Shown here: positions 22,416 to 33,083 of the stretch, one piece after another | How positions within the stretch are numbered: position 1 is the stretch's first letter | Layout of the letters: each line of letters begins with the position of its first letter | Assembly (NCBI GenBank): GCA_027924585.1 | Contig: BSBM01000372.1 | Span: 10,709,001-10,773,000, forward strand | From: Larix kaempferi | Taxonomy: Eukaryota > Streptophyta > Pinopsida > Pinales > Pinaceae | Reading direction: 5' to 3' | DNA: 64,000 bases | Position numbers and translations under genes: made by a program | The notes under the pieces: generated by a model | Told to the model about the DNA's origin: nothing | The model's database searches: none | The model's input: the letters and a program-made list of their open reading frames with translations, nothing else

Positions 22416-23157
22416 CTCCATGGGTAACCCTGTCCCTTCTAGCATCCTTTTCCTACACCGTTTGATCCATAGTATCATGAAAACACGTTTAATGACCATT
22501 TCAATTGAATGGTTGAGTGCACTTAAGGTCACGCTCAATATCTACCCAAGATCACGCACCCCTTTCCCAAGGAAAATGCAATGGCGTATACAATTTGGAT
22601 CCTTCTATCTCGCATGCGAAAATTCAATGCGTGCAGAAGGCGGGGTATCCAGCGCCTATTTCAAGCATCTGGACGACGACAATGCTCAAACACTTAAGCT
22701 TTGCACCCTCTGGAAGATAGATTCGTCACAGTTTAGGTGTCTTGGTTTATGGTGCAACATGGATAGTGGAAATGTTGGCAGTAATCCTAGGCTTTTCCTC
22801 CCGACGCTTCAATGCCGTCAATGCAAGAACACCATTCAGGTTAACACGGAGGGAATTGGGTTGAATCGCTATCTCTATGCTCTGGAAGTGGTTCAGGGGA
22901 ATGGGAACAGTGGAAACACAGGGTTCCCATGCTAACAAGATGAGGCACGTCCGTTGCGGACAACCCAAACCCAATGAAAATGGTAGAGGTTGGATGCAGT
23001 AGGGTGTTGGGTAGGGAACGAGGAACCCTATCAACGGTGTTCAGACTGGTTTGAGCATGACTTTGGGAAAAATTGGCGTCCCCTTGACACTAGAAACAAC
23101 CAAAATTATGGCGGTTCTCTTCATCACGTCTCTCTATAGCAATTATGCGGCAACAAC

Positions 23158-23586
23158 GTGGAGTCAGGAGATGGCAAGCTCTGGAATCTGGCTGATGAAA
23201 ACGTGGGTATCGTGAACCTGGACTCCCCCTGTGGGCCGGAAAGTCCTCCTCCTGGTGTGCTCTCTCATCTGCAAGACATTGAATCTCAGGTTTGCTGGCT
23301 GAGAGGTGAGAACAAATACCTGAAGAAAACTATTTCTCACCTTGCCACCTTTGTCCAAATCTCGAATTCTGATGTTAGAAACAACATCAACAAAATGAAG
23401 GAATAATTTGATGGAATTGTTGGAAAAATGGAGTCTATCCACAGCTGTCTCAGGATCGTAGAAGCCAAGGTGGACTGTATTAGAACCAGCAAGAGAAACA
23501 ACCCATCTGCGATTCGGGGCATGGAAGACAACGAGAATATGGCCACAGGAAGCAAGAAAAAGGCTCGTCGATCTGCAGAGAATTGA
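23158..23586 (+). pseudogene. Coiled-coil-like reading frame in the LINE 3' region, one stop
   Basis: An ATG-started frame runs to a TAA at 23404 and stays open in the same phase to a TGA at 23584. Its first part is acidic and Pro-rich, then DIESQVCWLRGENKYLKK has heptad-like spacing suggesting a coiled coil. After the stop the frame continues with GKMESIHSCLRIVEAKVDCI and ends with a basic GSKKKARRS patch like a nuclear localisation signal. I do not recognise the family. It lies between the RNase H and the A-tail of the LINE, a region usually untranslated. It may be part of an unusual LINE product or a captured segment. Confidence 0.4.
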
Positions 23587-23828
23587 GCATCGGTTTATCT
23601 TTGTGCTAAGTTATCTCCTTTTTTAGTTCTAAATATGTAATCGGATGTATTAGCAATCAGTCTCCTCCTCTGTCTCGTTTAGCTATGCTTATCTGTTTTC
23701 TTTGAAATGTAAAGAATGGTTATGAGGTGCCTTCTTCCCTCCTTTTGTTGGGTACAGTATTCCCACTTTTTGTAACAGTCCTACCTTTTTAACACAAAGC
23801 TTCTTAACAGTTTTTGTAAAAAAAAAAG

Positions 23829-23841
23829 GGATATTAACTAC
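23829..23841. repeat. Right target-site duplication of the LINE insertion
   Basis: An exact copy of GGATATTAACTAC from 21996-22008, directly after the A-tail and one G. Confidence 0.9.
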
Positions 23842-23987
23842 TATTGAATCGTAAGGACAACCACACTAGTATAGACAGAGAAAGCCAACACCCATCATTG
23901 AAGTTTAAAGTAGCATGAGCCAAAATAACATATCAATGATGTATATGTTATAAATGAAGTGATGAATTTGAATTACATTCAATTATT

Positions 23988-24007
23988 CCACACTTTGAAA
24001 AGTGTGG
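23988..24007. repeat. Short perfect hairpin
   Basis: CCACACTTT and AAAGTGTGG are perfect 9-base arms separated by GA. No T-run follows to suggest a terminator, and the function is unknown. Confidence 0.6.
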
Positions 24008-24372
24008 TGTCAGCCATCACTGGCACTCCAGTATATACTTAGGCATTGTTCTAAAATATAAATATTGGCTCTAGATTTGAGTCTCTCCAATGAGTGTTTA
24101 TGTCCCTCCCCATCTGCATTCAAATGCTTGAGTACAACTATGATCAATATGATAATCTATGATGGGTGATTATAACTGTGTAAAATTGTAGATGTGATAA
24201 TGATATGGAAGCTCGGTGATGACAATGGATTTCATATCATTTTCACATGTTCTTACATTGCCCTGAAGGTGTTATATCATGTGGTAGTTTGGATCTCTGA
24301 TACATTTTAGATTTATGATTAGATCACACGTATGGCTTGGGCAACTTAGAACTCTTTGACAAAATGTTCTTT

Positions 24373-24373
<1 letters not shown>

Positions 24374-24444
<71 letters not shown>
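24374..24444. repeat. (AT)n(AG)n compound microsatellite
   Basis: About 33 bases of alternating AT are followed by about 38 bases of AG. The minus-strand frame over it gives a SLSL/IYIY artefact peptide. Confidence 0.97.
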
Positions 24445-24448
<4 letters not shown>

Positions 24449-27064
24449 CTCCTTAATATACAAAGTATTTAGCCTTCCTTTTTTTATGTGGCACATGAAA
24501 CTTTGGCTATGATTCTCCATCTCTAGAAAGAAAAGGCCTCCATGCATATGGAATACTCTTAATTCATAAGAGTTGGGGAGCACAAATTTAAACAAAATGA
24601 ACAAGAATTGATGTCTCTTGATAATCTTATCAATAACAAAAACAAGATCATTAACGTGCTATGGTCTAAGCTTTAGTATTTGAAGAAAAAGACCGAGTCA
24701 ATTGGAGTTCAAGATAATAATGATAAAGGTAATGAAACCAGTTGAGGATCAAATATTCAACTTCAACCTATGGAGGAATATGAGAGAGCTATTCCAGTGC
24801 TATGCAATTTGAAGGGGGTGTTTTCTTGTGGGTGCAACTACTCGTTGATGAGAGGATCAGTCCACTGTCTTGTGTAGGGAAGGCAATCGCAAAAAAAGGT
24901 GTGAAGGGGGTGTTTCCATGTGAAGGGAAATATAGAGTAGTTGTCACTCTGTAGAGAATTTCTAAAGAGAATAATTTCCATATTTAGGGAAGAGAGGGAT
25001 GCAATGGATGATAGATAGTTTTTCAATAGTTTGAAATGCTTGTGGATCCCAAGATTTGGCATCATACCTTTATGAGGGTTATGAGACATTGCAAGTGCTA
25101 ATGGTGTCCAATGATGTTAGGAAAATTGGATCATAGCAAGGAGGCTATACCTTATGGAAGAATAGGGAGCAACTTGAAGGAGTCTTACTGGCCCCAAGAA
25201 CTATATGTCGAAGAGAAGCATTTTTTTTTATTGTATTGTAAGCCTTAAGAGGGAGTGTTAGAGTTTCACATAACATTTAACATACACTAGAATTTCATGA
25301 AAAAATTACAATTAATAGCACATACCACAATAGGTTTTCTTTCTAAGATTTTATCAAGGGTCCAGAGATTCTTCAACTTTCAAAAAGCGAAACACTTGCT
25401 TGTTGGTCTATGTCTCAACTAGGATCACAAATTTCTTACTTAAATAACCTAAAAACATTACCCTTTTACCTGGTACTTATTTCATTCACAATGATTGTTG
25501 CACGAGATCTTCTTACTGAGCTCTTGTTCCACTTAGACCACATCAACACAAGCTTCACTTTCTTTCACTATTCAGCTAGGGCTTCACCCCTTGTCATCCA
25601 CACACGACCAACACGTACACGTGGGCTTCCTCGGGTTTTGAACCTCATGAGGGATACCAAATTCACATGAACCAATGGAATATCAACATGCCAAAATGCC
25701 CATAGCATCTAGTTATTCCTACACAAGATTTCACCACTATTCCTATTGTGCATTGAAATATCATCATAAATGGTATGAGATCATAAATTATGACATACCA
25801 ACATAGGTAATAAAACTTTATAATTGAGGCTGTGGGAATTCCATCAATTTCTAAATTAAGATAATTATGATTATTTTTTGTAAAATATGAATTTTAAAAA
25901 TAGCCCAAATTGGACAATTTTTTTCTTGCGATGCCTTCATTTTTTTTCTTTGATATTTGAATTATATGCTCCTCTTGTATGAAGATTTCTAGTAGGATAG
26001 GTGTTCGCAAGATTCTCCATAGGCCAATTGATTTAAGTGATTTACCTTGTTAAAATGTTTTAACTTTGTTACAATTATGCTCTTATCCATTAGGCAACAT
26101 GGATTTACTATTATTTGTAATGCCCAATTTGGATTGTCATATGGCATTTGTAGTAGGCACATGTTGACATGACACTAACGAGGTTACATATAGTATGTGT
26201 TAATAAGTGTTAATGTCATCAAGAAAGAGTCAAACCTTTGACCTCTCTAATTTTGGGGTAGAGATTTCATGTTCGACTCATATCCACTTGAATTAATCCA
26301 AAAGACTAATAATTGTTTTTACATATATTTTATATTTTTTTGAAAATTAAATTAAAATATTTAATATTATTTATAAAAAACATTAGTTATAAAATACCTA
26401 GGATATTCACTCAAAATCAATTTGATGCGTTGTTTACGTACATAAGACCTTTAAATCCTATAGATATGCTTATTAAAAGTGATACTATTATGGCATGATT
26501 ATTAATGTGAGATGAACAATTTTATAGAAATATATAAGCATAAGAGAGTTTATTATTTGACTAGAAAATAGTATGTTCATGTGTAAGATTTAAATGTTTG
26601 TTAGTTTGTTTGTGATTGTATCGAGAGTAGCAAAGTGCTTACAACTTAGTATGGGGGAGATGTTGTCACGTTTGTCACATTAGTAACATTACACAATGTA
26701 ACATTCCCATGTTGGTTCATAACTTATCAAAAATAAAAAGTAATTAAAAAATTCATGTCGGCTCATAAAATAAAATAAATTAAAACCAACATAGATCCAT
26801 CTTAAACCCATATCTATTAACCACCATGAAAGATCCAATTTCTTGAGGTGTAAACATTTTTGTATAAAACCCCTCGTTGCTAGAACTGGACAGTGGATGA
26901 ACCGAGTCTTCCAAAGATGGATACAATGAACCAATAGCAAAACATGTTCAATTCTGAGGGAATTGAAGCACTTGTCGTTGGCCATTTGTTGGAGTAGAGT
27001 TGCGTTTGAAGGTCTCTACTTTTCCTTCAATGTTGGCTTTGAAATCAAGTAAAAGATGTAAAGC
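24445..27064. other. AT-rich spacer without recognisable gene
   Basis: Several short frames (25089-24838 minus, 25410-25670 plus, 26985-26689 minus) have no identifiable domain. At 26651-26661 the plus strand reads ATGGGGGAGATG, a polypurine tract followed by TGTTGTCACG, which looks like the junction of an LTR element interior with its 3' LTR. No companion sequence was recognised, so this is only a lead. Confidence 0.35.
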
Positions 27065-27290
27065 ATGTTTGGCCAACAATTGTCAGCTCCAATTAGAGTT
27101 TCTATGCACCTGCTTGATGAGCATAAGGCCTTTTCCACCCCATGGAAGAATCCTTATGTTGTCTTAACACCCTCTTGTGCTATTACAAAAATAATAATGA
27201 GATCACACCTTTGTAGAATTAATGGACACTATTTTGTAACAATTTTTGTCTTGGTGTTTTGTACTCGATGCGCTAAACCACATAACAATT

Positions 27291-27575
27291 CAACACCAAT
27301 TTTACAAACTATTTTTATAGATTTACAAATTAAAAATGTCAAGCTTATATTCAACACCATTTTTACAAACTATTTTTATAGATTCACAAATTAAAAATGT
27401 CAAGCTTATATTTAAGTTATTTTCGTTACTCCTTTTTGTTTGTTATATGATTTGCACATTTTTTTATAAAACTTCTTGGTGTTAAAAATGTCAAGCTTAT
27501 ATTTAAGTTATTTTCGTTACTCCGTTTTGTTTGTCATATGATTTGCACATTTTTTATAAAACTTTTTGGTGATGC
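27291..27575. repeat. Two adjacent tandem duplications (about 61 and about 94 bp)
   Basis: The first unit contains TTCAACACCA-TTTTACAAAC, TTTTTATAGATT(T/C)ACAAATT and ATGTCAAGCTTATA and occurs twice in 27291-27412. The second, TGTCAAGCTTATATTTAAGT through TTTTGTTTGT and GATTTGCACA, occurs twice in 27391-27575 and overlaps the first at its start. Copies are nearly identical. Confidence 0.8.
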
Positions 27576-27589
27576 TATTCTATCTAAAT

Positions 27590-27886
27590 CAAGGATAATT
27601 TTAAGGATCCATACTTATTTAAAAGTGTATAAAACTTGGCGAATCTTACCAATTCTTAAAATGTCAACTATAAAATAGTTGGCAATATTTTTCAAAAATT
27701 ATTTCAATTTCTAAGGATTTTATATAGTTTATATAATAATTTGGCTATTTTTAGAGTAAAAAAAGTTTACCCCATCAAAATTGGGCGAAATGGAGTTTCA
27801 AAAAATACAAATTGGCGAATAATTTTTTGGAAAAAAACATGGAAAAATAGCTCATGGACTAAATTTCGCCCCTAAAATTATCCTTG
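27590..27886. mobile_element. hAT-type MITE, copy 2
   Basis: This 297-bp non-coding element has perfect 14-bp terminal inverted repeats CAAGGATAATTTTA / TAAAATTATCCTTG. The ends fit the hAT consensus YARNG. Flanks are ATCTAAAT (27582-27589) and GCCTAAAT (27887-27894), an 8-base duplication with six identical end positions. Inside are several GGCGAA motifs in both orientations, so the whole unit can fold back. It is the same family as 12979-13272, which carries the CTTTTAAGGGCGAAAT end. Confidence 0.75.
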
Positions 27887-27978
27887 GCCTAAATGTATTA
27901 CATAGTTATACCCGAAAGATTTATCCACCAATGATTTGAAAAAATCCCTTCATGAAACCACATGACGACCTTTTTAAA

Positions 27979-28310
27979 CATCATATATTAAAAATAAGCA
28001 TAAAAGGAACTCATGTTAAACTCAGCTTCAATGTAGATGATATATTATTAAAACTTATTACAGTGTAGTATGTAGTATATAGTTCACTGCAAATATAAAG
28101 CATCATATGTTAAAAATAAGCCTAAAAATACCTCAAGTTAAACTCAACCCCAATGTAGAGGATATATTATTAAAACGTATTACAATGTAGTACATAGTTC
28201 ACTAAAAATATATTAGATAATTTAATGAAAATATATCCTGTATTTTTAAGATATTAAAAAATTAGATAATTCAATGAAAATATATCGTGTATTTTTAAGG
28301 ATATTAAAAA
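27979..28310. repeat. 122-bp and 49-bp tandem duplications
   Basis: Copies at 27979 and 28101 share CATCATAT(A/G)TTAAAAATAA, GTTAAACTCA and GGATATATTATTAAAAC-type sequence. Next to them, copies at 28214 and 28263 share TAGATAATT(T/C)AATGAAAATA and GTATTTTTAAG. Confidence 0.8.
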
Positions 28311-28439
28311 AGTGCATTTTAAGAAGTAGATTTTGAAAGATGTTAAAAAACTCTTAAAAGACACATTTTTCATTGTAAAGTGTTGATTATCCAGTAGGTA
28401 TGCTTCAAATCCTAGGGTAGTTCTATAATACAACACGTT

Positions 28440-28965
28440 TTGTTTTATTGTTTTCGATTCGTTGGATTATTTGACTCACTTTCTATCTACCATGACTTGG
28501 TTTAATGTGGTGATGCCCTTGAAATGGTCTCCAGAGTGATTGTTGTTTCCCTACCACCCTCTTGCCATGTAGAAACAACAAGTTTATCTGTAGTTGTATT
28601 GTGAATTTGTAAATCCTCACGTGAAGATTTTTGGGCTAAGAAAAGGTCAACATATGATACTTCAATATTTCTGCAGATAAACATAATAGTGGAAGTTTAC
28701 AATTTATTCTTGAATCTGTAGTTTGTGAAGGCTTGCAGTTTGTGGGGTCTATTTTTACTTTTTTTTTGGCTTACAGTTTGTGGGGTAATAGGACATTTTT
28801 CGGTCTGGTCAATGTTGTTTGGCAATTCGAAGCTGCACATGTGGATCATAACCGGTTTTTCCACCCTAGTGTGGCAATTCTAGTAACAGAGTTTACCACA
28901 TCTAAGGTTGTGCCAATTATTATTAGATCTCTCACACTTTTATGTCTATGTTTCCATTAATTTAT
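28440..28965. other. Possible intron or flank of the 5-phosphatase fragment
   Basis: No coding match. It ends with a splice-acceptor-like TTCCATTAATTTATAG just before the first recognisable 5-phosphatase exon, so it may be its intron. An 18-bp phrase CTT(G/A)CAGTTTGTGGGGT occurs twice near 28733-28785. Confidence 0.3.
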
Positions 28966-28967
28966 AG

Positions 28968-29577
28968 GGACTCCATCGAAACAATTTTTGCATAGACTAA
29001 GAAGAGGCAAATCAGAGACAATGCGAGCACAATACATAGACACCAAAGAAATCAAATTAGTCGATCTCAAATTTGCTCCAGTTTTTCTATTCTTTATCAA
29101 TTTAGGATGTGGAGCCACAACTTGCTCATTTTCATTTTCATAGTATTTTCTTCTTTGGTGCTTGGCAGAATATTAGTAGGCACTTGGAATGTTAGTGGAA
29201 GTGTGCCACATAATGATTTGGATATCGAGGATTGGCTAGGTAAACAAGAGCAAGCAGATATCTATGTGCTTGGGTAATTTCCCTGACCGAACTTGCCTAT
29301 TAGAATCTCGCCAATGCTTATTATGTAACTATGATCAATTTAGGATGTGGAGCCACAACTCGCTGCATTTTTCATTTTCATAGTATTTTCTTCTTTCGTG
29401 CTTGGCAGAATATTAGTAGGCACTTCGAATGTTAGTGGAAGTGTGCCACATAATGATTTGGATATCGAGGACTGGCTAGGTAAACAAGAGCAAGTAGATA
29501 TCTATGTGCTTGGGTAATTTCCCCGACTGAACTTGCCTTATTTGAATTCCGCCAATGCTTATTATGTAACTATGATC
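28968..29577 (+). pseudogene. Type I inositol polyphosphate 5-phosphatase fragment with a duplicated exon
   Basis: The plus strand encodes two exon-like pieces of a plant type I 5-phosphatase, a cytosolic enzyme removing the 5-phosphate from inositol phosphates or phosphoinositides. Piece 1 (28968-29055) gives KQFLHRLRRGKSETMRAQYI and DTKEIK after an AG acceptor. Piece 2 (29169-29273) gives ILVGTWNVSGSVPHNDLDIE, DWL, then ADIYVLG, between GCTTGGCAG and GTAATTT splice sites. These match the conserved RRRKSET.R.QYI.TKE, VGTWNV.G and DWL..ADIYVLG order. Piece 2 and its flanks are repeated at 29409-29513 by a 238-240-bp tandem duplication (29096-29333, 29334-29577). The GT donor after piece 1 is lost and the catalytic exons are absent, so it is a fragment. 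Confidence 0.8.
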
Positions 29578-30105
29578 CATTTGACTTTAGGTTAAATATA
29601 TCAAAATCTATTTTTTCCAAGATTGTGAATCTTGGAAATATAAAATTGCCCATTTGAAGAACTCAATACTGGGTCCCCAAAACTGTAATCTACTATTAAA
29701 AAGATAAAGTCTCTAAAAATAGAAATTGTAAAAAATAGTTGACTCAATACTTTGAAAGTGTCAAAATGGTTGTCCTCATCCTAGTTCCTCCCATCCATAT
29801 TTTGGAACCTTCATGTGCTTTGAGAGAATACAAGCGATGGAAGATCTTCCCCTCCTGAAAAGCATTAATCCCTATTTGAAAAAATATGAAAGCTCCTACA
29901 TTTGGGTCATTATTGCGATGAAATGTTGAAAATTTCGTCACAGAACGGTCATTGTAAGACCAACAAAAAATCCCAACTTTTGTCTTAAGAACGACGAAAA
30001 CCCCAACTTTCATCGTAAGACCGACCAAAAACCTTATTCTGCCATTGCTCCCACTTGAACCAAGAACCCTCTTTTCCTATGAGTTTATTGGCCAAATAGA
30101 CCTTT
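29578..30105 (-). other. Leader-side sequence of the LTR element at 30.1 kb
   Basis: A minus-strand frame (30028-29744) starts shortly after the primer site of the neighbouring LTR, but it resembles no gag I recognise. It contains an internal repeat of a phrase near GTTGG(T/C)CTTAC. If the LTR at 30.1 kb is a 5' LTR, this is its decayed leader. Confidence 0.35.
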
Positions 30106-30118
30106 GGCTCTATTACCA
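30106..30118 (-). promoter_or_regulatory. Primer-binding site, initiator Met type, degenerate
   Basis: The minus strand reads TGGTAATAGAGCC, 11 of 13 bases identical to TGGTATCAGAGCC. It lies two bases from the LTR end at 30121. Confidence 0.65.
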
Positions 30119-30120
30119 TT

Positions 30121-31713
30121 TGTTAGGAAATAAAACGCATAATAATAAAGCACACACACAAAGTGAAGAAGGTTTTTACGCTGGAAACCCAAAACTAGGA
30201 AAACTAGGAAAACTAGCAACAATTGATCTATTATCCTTGACGACTCCGTCCAAGGCATGGCCAATCCGACCATCACTGGATACTCTAGGAACCTTACAAT
30301 GGAGTTAATAAACCCTTTAAGTAGGCTTCATCACATGCAATACCATGGGAAAATACCATGTGTTACCCAAAACCATGGACCCAAACCATATTTGACTCTT
30401 TAACCAAGTCAAGATTAACCTAACAGTTTGACCCCCTAGATCTCTCCCATGCCAAATGAACTCCAATAAATGTACAATATAACCAAGAAAATTAGCTCCA
30501 AGAGAGGACGACCTCCCTTAAATCATGCAATAATAACCTCACAAGTGGAACAATCTCCAAAAAGTGTGCAAGATAACCAAGATTAGAAGAGGAATGGTCC
30601 CATCCATAAATGACAAAGTGCTGCTCCAAAGTGGATGACCCCTCTACAAATGACAAGGAATAACCTCCAAAGGCTCAAAAAGGTTGATGTGCGATACTCA
30701 AATAAGTGACAAAAGACTCCAAGAAAGGGGGAGTGACTCCTCCAACAAGTTCACTAATGCCCCCCCAATGTGGTAGCTCCTCCAAATATGGCATAGATGC
30801 TCCTCTTATGATGTATGTCCCATCAAATCAGAATCAAACACTTATCAAACAACCCTCCAAATGTGGACATCCTCTATGATGGAATGAATAATCAATCCTA
30901 GACTTAGGGTTTGACCTAATTCTCCTCCAAGGCTAGCGACCCCTCCTCAAGTAGTATAATAGGAGATTAAAGCATCCTCCAAGTGGAAAATTACATGAAC
31001 ACATGTGCAATAAAACCCGGACATGTCAATAAAATATAAAAATCAGCCTCAACATATATGCCAAAATGCCAACTCATCAAAAGAAACCCTAAATTCATTC
31101 ATCAACCAATATAATGATATATAGTGCCTCTACATGTGTGCCAAGAGAGGGCACTCCAAAAAAAGGACGTGTCAACTCAACAATAGTCTTTGAGATCACC
31201 ATCATGCATCAAAATATGAAGAATACATCCCTCGAGGTCGAATTCATCTAGCAAGAGCTTGACCACATCGTGAAAATGATTCCTAGAAGCTAAAAAAATG
31301 GATAGAAAGATGCATCCATAGCTCTAACGCCCTGTAAAATTAGGTTGATCGTTTTACACCATTAGAAAGTTCATGAAAAGATATTTCCATCCATATATCA
31401 TGAGCCCCCATCTGAACTAGGGATTTGGAAAACCAAGGGTTTGAAGATAGGGTCCCAAAATGCATGGTTCACCATAGAAACAGGGCCTAAAACAAGATGA
31501 AAAGGTGAACCAATGCCATGTACTCATCATCATCATGAAAACCATCAAATGAAATGTTTATACCATCCATATATGATGTAGAAACAAGACTAAACAAATC
31601 ACCATGGGCACATCATTCTTCCATAATCAACCAAAGCATCAAAATGAACATGCACCCCTATTGAAATCGTGATGAAGATCACCAATGGACACCCATGCAA
31701 AATGGGGGTAACA
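30121..31713 (-). mobile_element. LTR of a retrotransposon, minus orientation
   Basis: This 1593-bp segment starts TGTTAGGAAATAAAACGC and ends GGGGGTAACA on the plus strand, giving the inverted ends TGTTA/TAACA. Outside the low end lies an initiator-Met primer site on the minus strand, so this is a 5' LTR read towards lower coordinates. It is non-coding, with a run of short degenerate units built on CTCCAA(A/G) phrases. Its far end matches that of the block ending at 15328. No partner LTR was found, so the element is broken. A shorter reading of the LTR ending at CCTAACA (30425) is possible but does not explain the match at 31713. Confidence 0.6.
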
Positions 31714-32388
31714 AGAGGCATCAATTTTACCTTCAACACAAACATTTCAACATTTTTAGAACCAATTTTCTCAAATTTTAAAGCAACATCTTAAATCTGA
31801 ATCATTATTGGTTACTATGTACAATGGATTACAAGAGAACATCTTTAAAAAATTAGTTAAAATTGATTGTGTCAACTAGAGGATTATAACTTAGTTAATG
31901 ATTAGTATATATAAAAGCATGTGGAAAACCATAGCTTCAAGTATTTGACCTAGAGTTAAGATTTATGTTGGTTTTATTACAGTGATGCATTTTTTAGTTT
32001 TTCATTTTTAATGATGTCTAGGTTGTAAAAAATGCTTGATAGATCCAATGTTATGATGGATTTGATAGATCCAATGTAATGATGGATTGATGTTGGTGTT
32101 ATTATAGTAATCCATTTTTATTTTTTATTATTTTTTATAAGGTCACTTTTTTTTAGATTAAATTGATTAACATTACAACTATAACATATTGGCCATATAA
32201 ATACGCATAAATATTTTTGAGGAAATATCGTTGTAGATACACCTAATTAATATTTTACATACAAATTCATTCATTACAAATAATAACAAGGAGAAACATC
32301 AAAGAAAACTACCACTATCATTAAAAAATATTATTATTATTTATTTGTATCTTTATAAAATATTATATTTGATCTTGACATATAGAGA
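31714..32388. other. AT-rich spacer
   Basis: No gene or repeat family is recognised. A 30-bp phrase GATAGATCCAATGT(T/A)ATGATG occurs twice near 32038-32085. Confidence 0.35.
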
Positions 32389-32688
32389 TTTTTTTTCCAA
32401 AGAAAAAAGCATATTTATTGATCATTAATGAGCATCGAATACATTCCACAAGTGCATAAAGCATGATATAATACTGTTAAAAATTCATTACATATTTCCA
32501 AAATTCAAAACTCTTATCAGCAAGTCTGTAGACTTCCAAAATTTGTAAAAAAAAACCTATATGTGAAAGTCCAGTTTTTTCCAACTTATCTCTTGAGTAT
32601 CATCTCTTTTTTATAATATTTTGCATTTTCCTTCTTCTTCAATTAATCCTTCTTTAGATAGGCCATCGGCCACCTCATTTTGTTCTCT

Positions 32689-33075
32689 CTATATATGGAC
32701 AAACTCCACCATTCTGAACTGTGCCACTAAAGTATCCAGACAATTGCCTAGATTCTGCAACACATGATTGTTCAATGTATTTTCCTTGTTCATTATTTTT
32801 ATCCATAATTCAGAGCCCCCATAGATCCTTAAAGTATTTATCGAAAGCTCTTTTTCCTGCTGCAGTAGAAATCTCAAAGCTAGACCCTCAGCTTGGTTAT
32901 TAGTTCCTTCCCCTCCGTTTTCTTGGAACCTAATCTCCAACCCTTCAAACTTCAACAATCCTCCCAAGACACATCTGTTATCAACACAAGCACCATAAAA
33001 AAAACCAACAGTATCACCCTCCTTATTAGTAAGATCTTTTAATTTTCTTATCTTTTGTTTACCCACCGGTCCCAT
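32689..33075 (-). pseudogene. LINE RNase H domain
   Basis: A 128-residue frame has the RNase H layout. VGFFYGACVDNRCVLGGLL is strand 1, where the catalytic Asp of FDGA is Tyr. NNQAEGLALRFLL is the helix with the catalytic Glu. LRIYGGSELWIKIMN is the strand where GDS should be, with Asp replaced by Gly. Loss of two catalytic Asp residues means no activity. It follows the LINE zinc finger with a one-step phase change and ends near the 3' untranslated region. It differs from the RNase H at 22014-22415, so two LINE families are present. Confidence 0.8.
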
Positions 33076-33083
33076 AAAATTTT

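Larger units (their letters stand above)
22009..23827 (+). mobile_element. 5'-truncated LINE insertion with A-tail and target-site duplication
   Basis: The 1.8-kb segment starts abruptly inside an RNase H domain, ends in a ten-base A tract (23818-23827) and is flanked by the exact 13-bp duplication GGATATTAACTAC. These are the marks of target-primed reverse transcription. It landed about 60 bases downstream of the primer site of an older LTR element. After the RNase H frame it carries 1.4 kb including a coiled-coil-like reading frame (23158-23586) and a T-rich 3' untranslated region. The RNase H is almost free of stops, so it is younger than most elements here. Confidence 0.85.

Noticed and set aside
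22381-22935. 184-residue plus-strand frame after the LINE RNase H
   Set aside because: It overlaps the RNase H end in another frame and has no recognisable domain. It is kept only as part of the LINE 3' region.
24272-24604. 110-residue minus-strand reading frame
   Set aside because: It is produced by the AT/AG microsatellite (SLSL and IYIY runs).
15328-30121. The LTR-like blocks at 12.6-15.3 and 30.1-31.7 kb as the two LTRs of one 16-kb element
   Set aside because: The first block is bordered directly by integrase codons and not by a polypurine tract, so it is an independent insertion.
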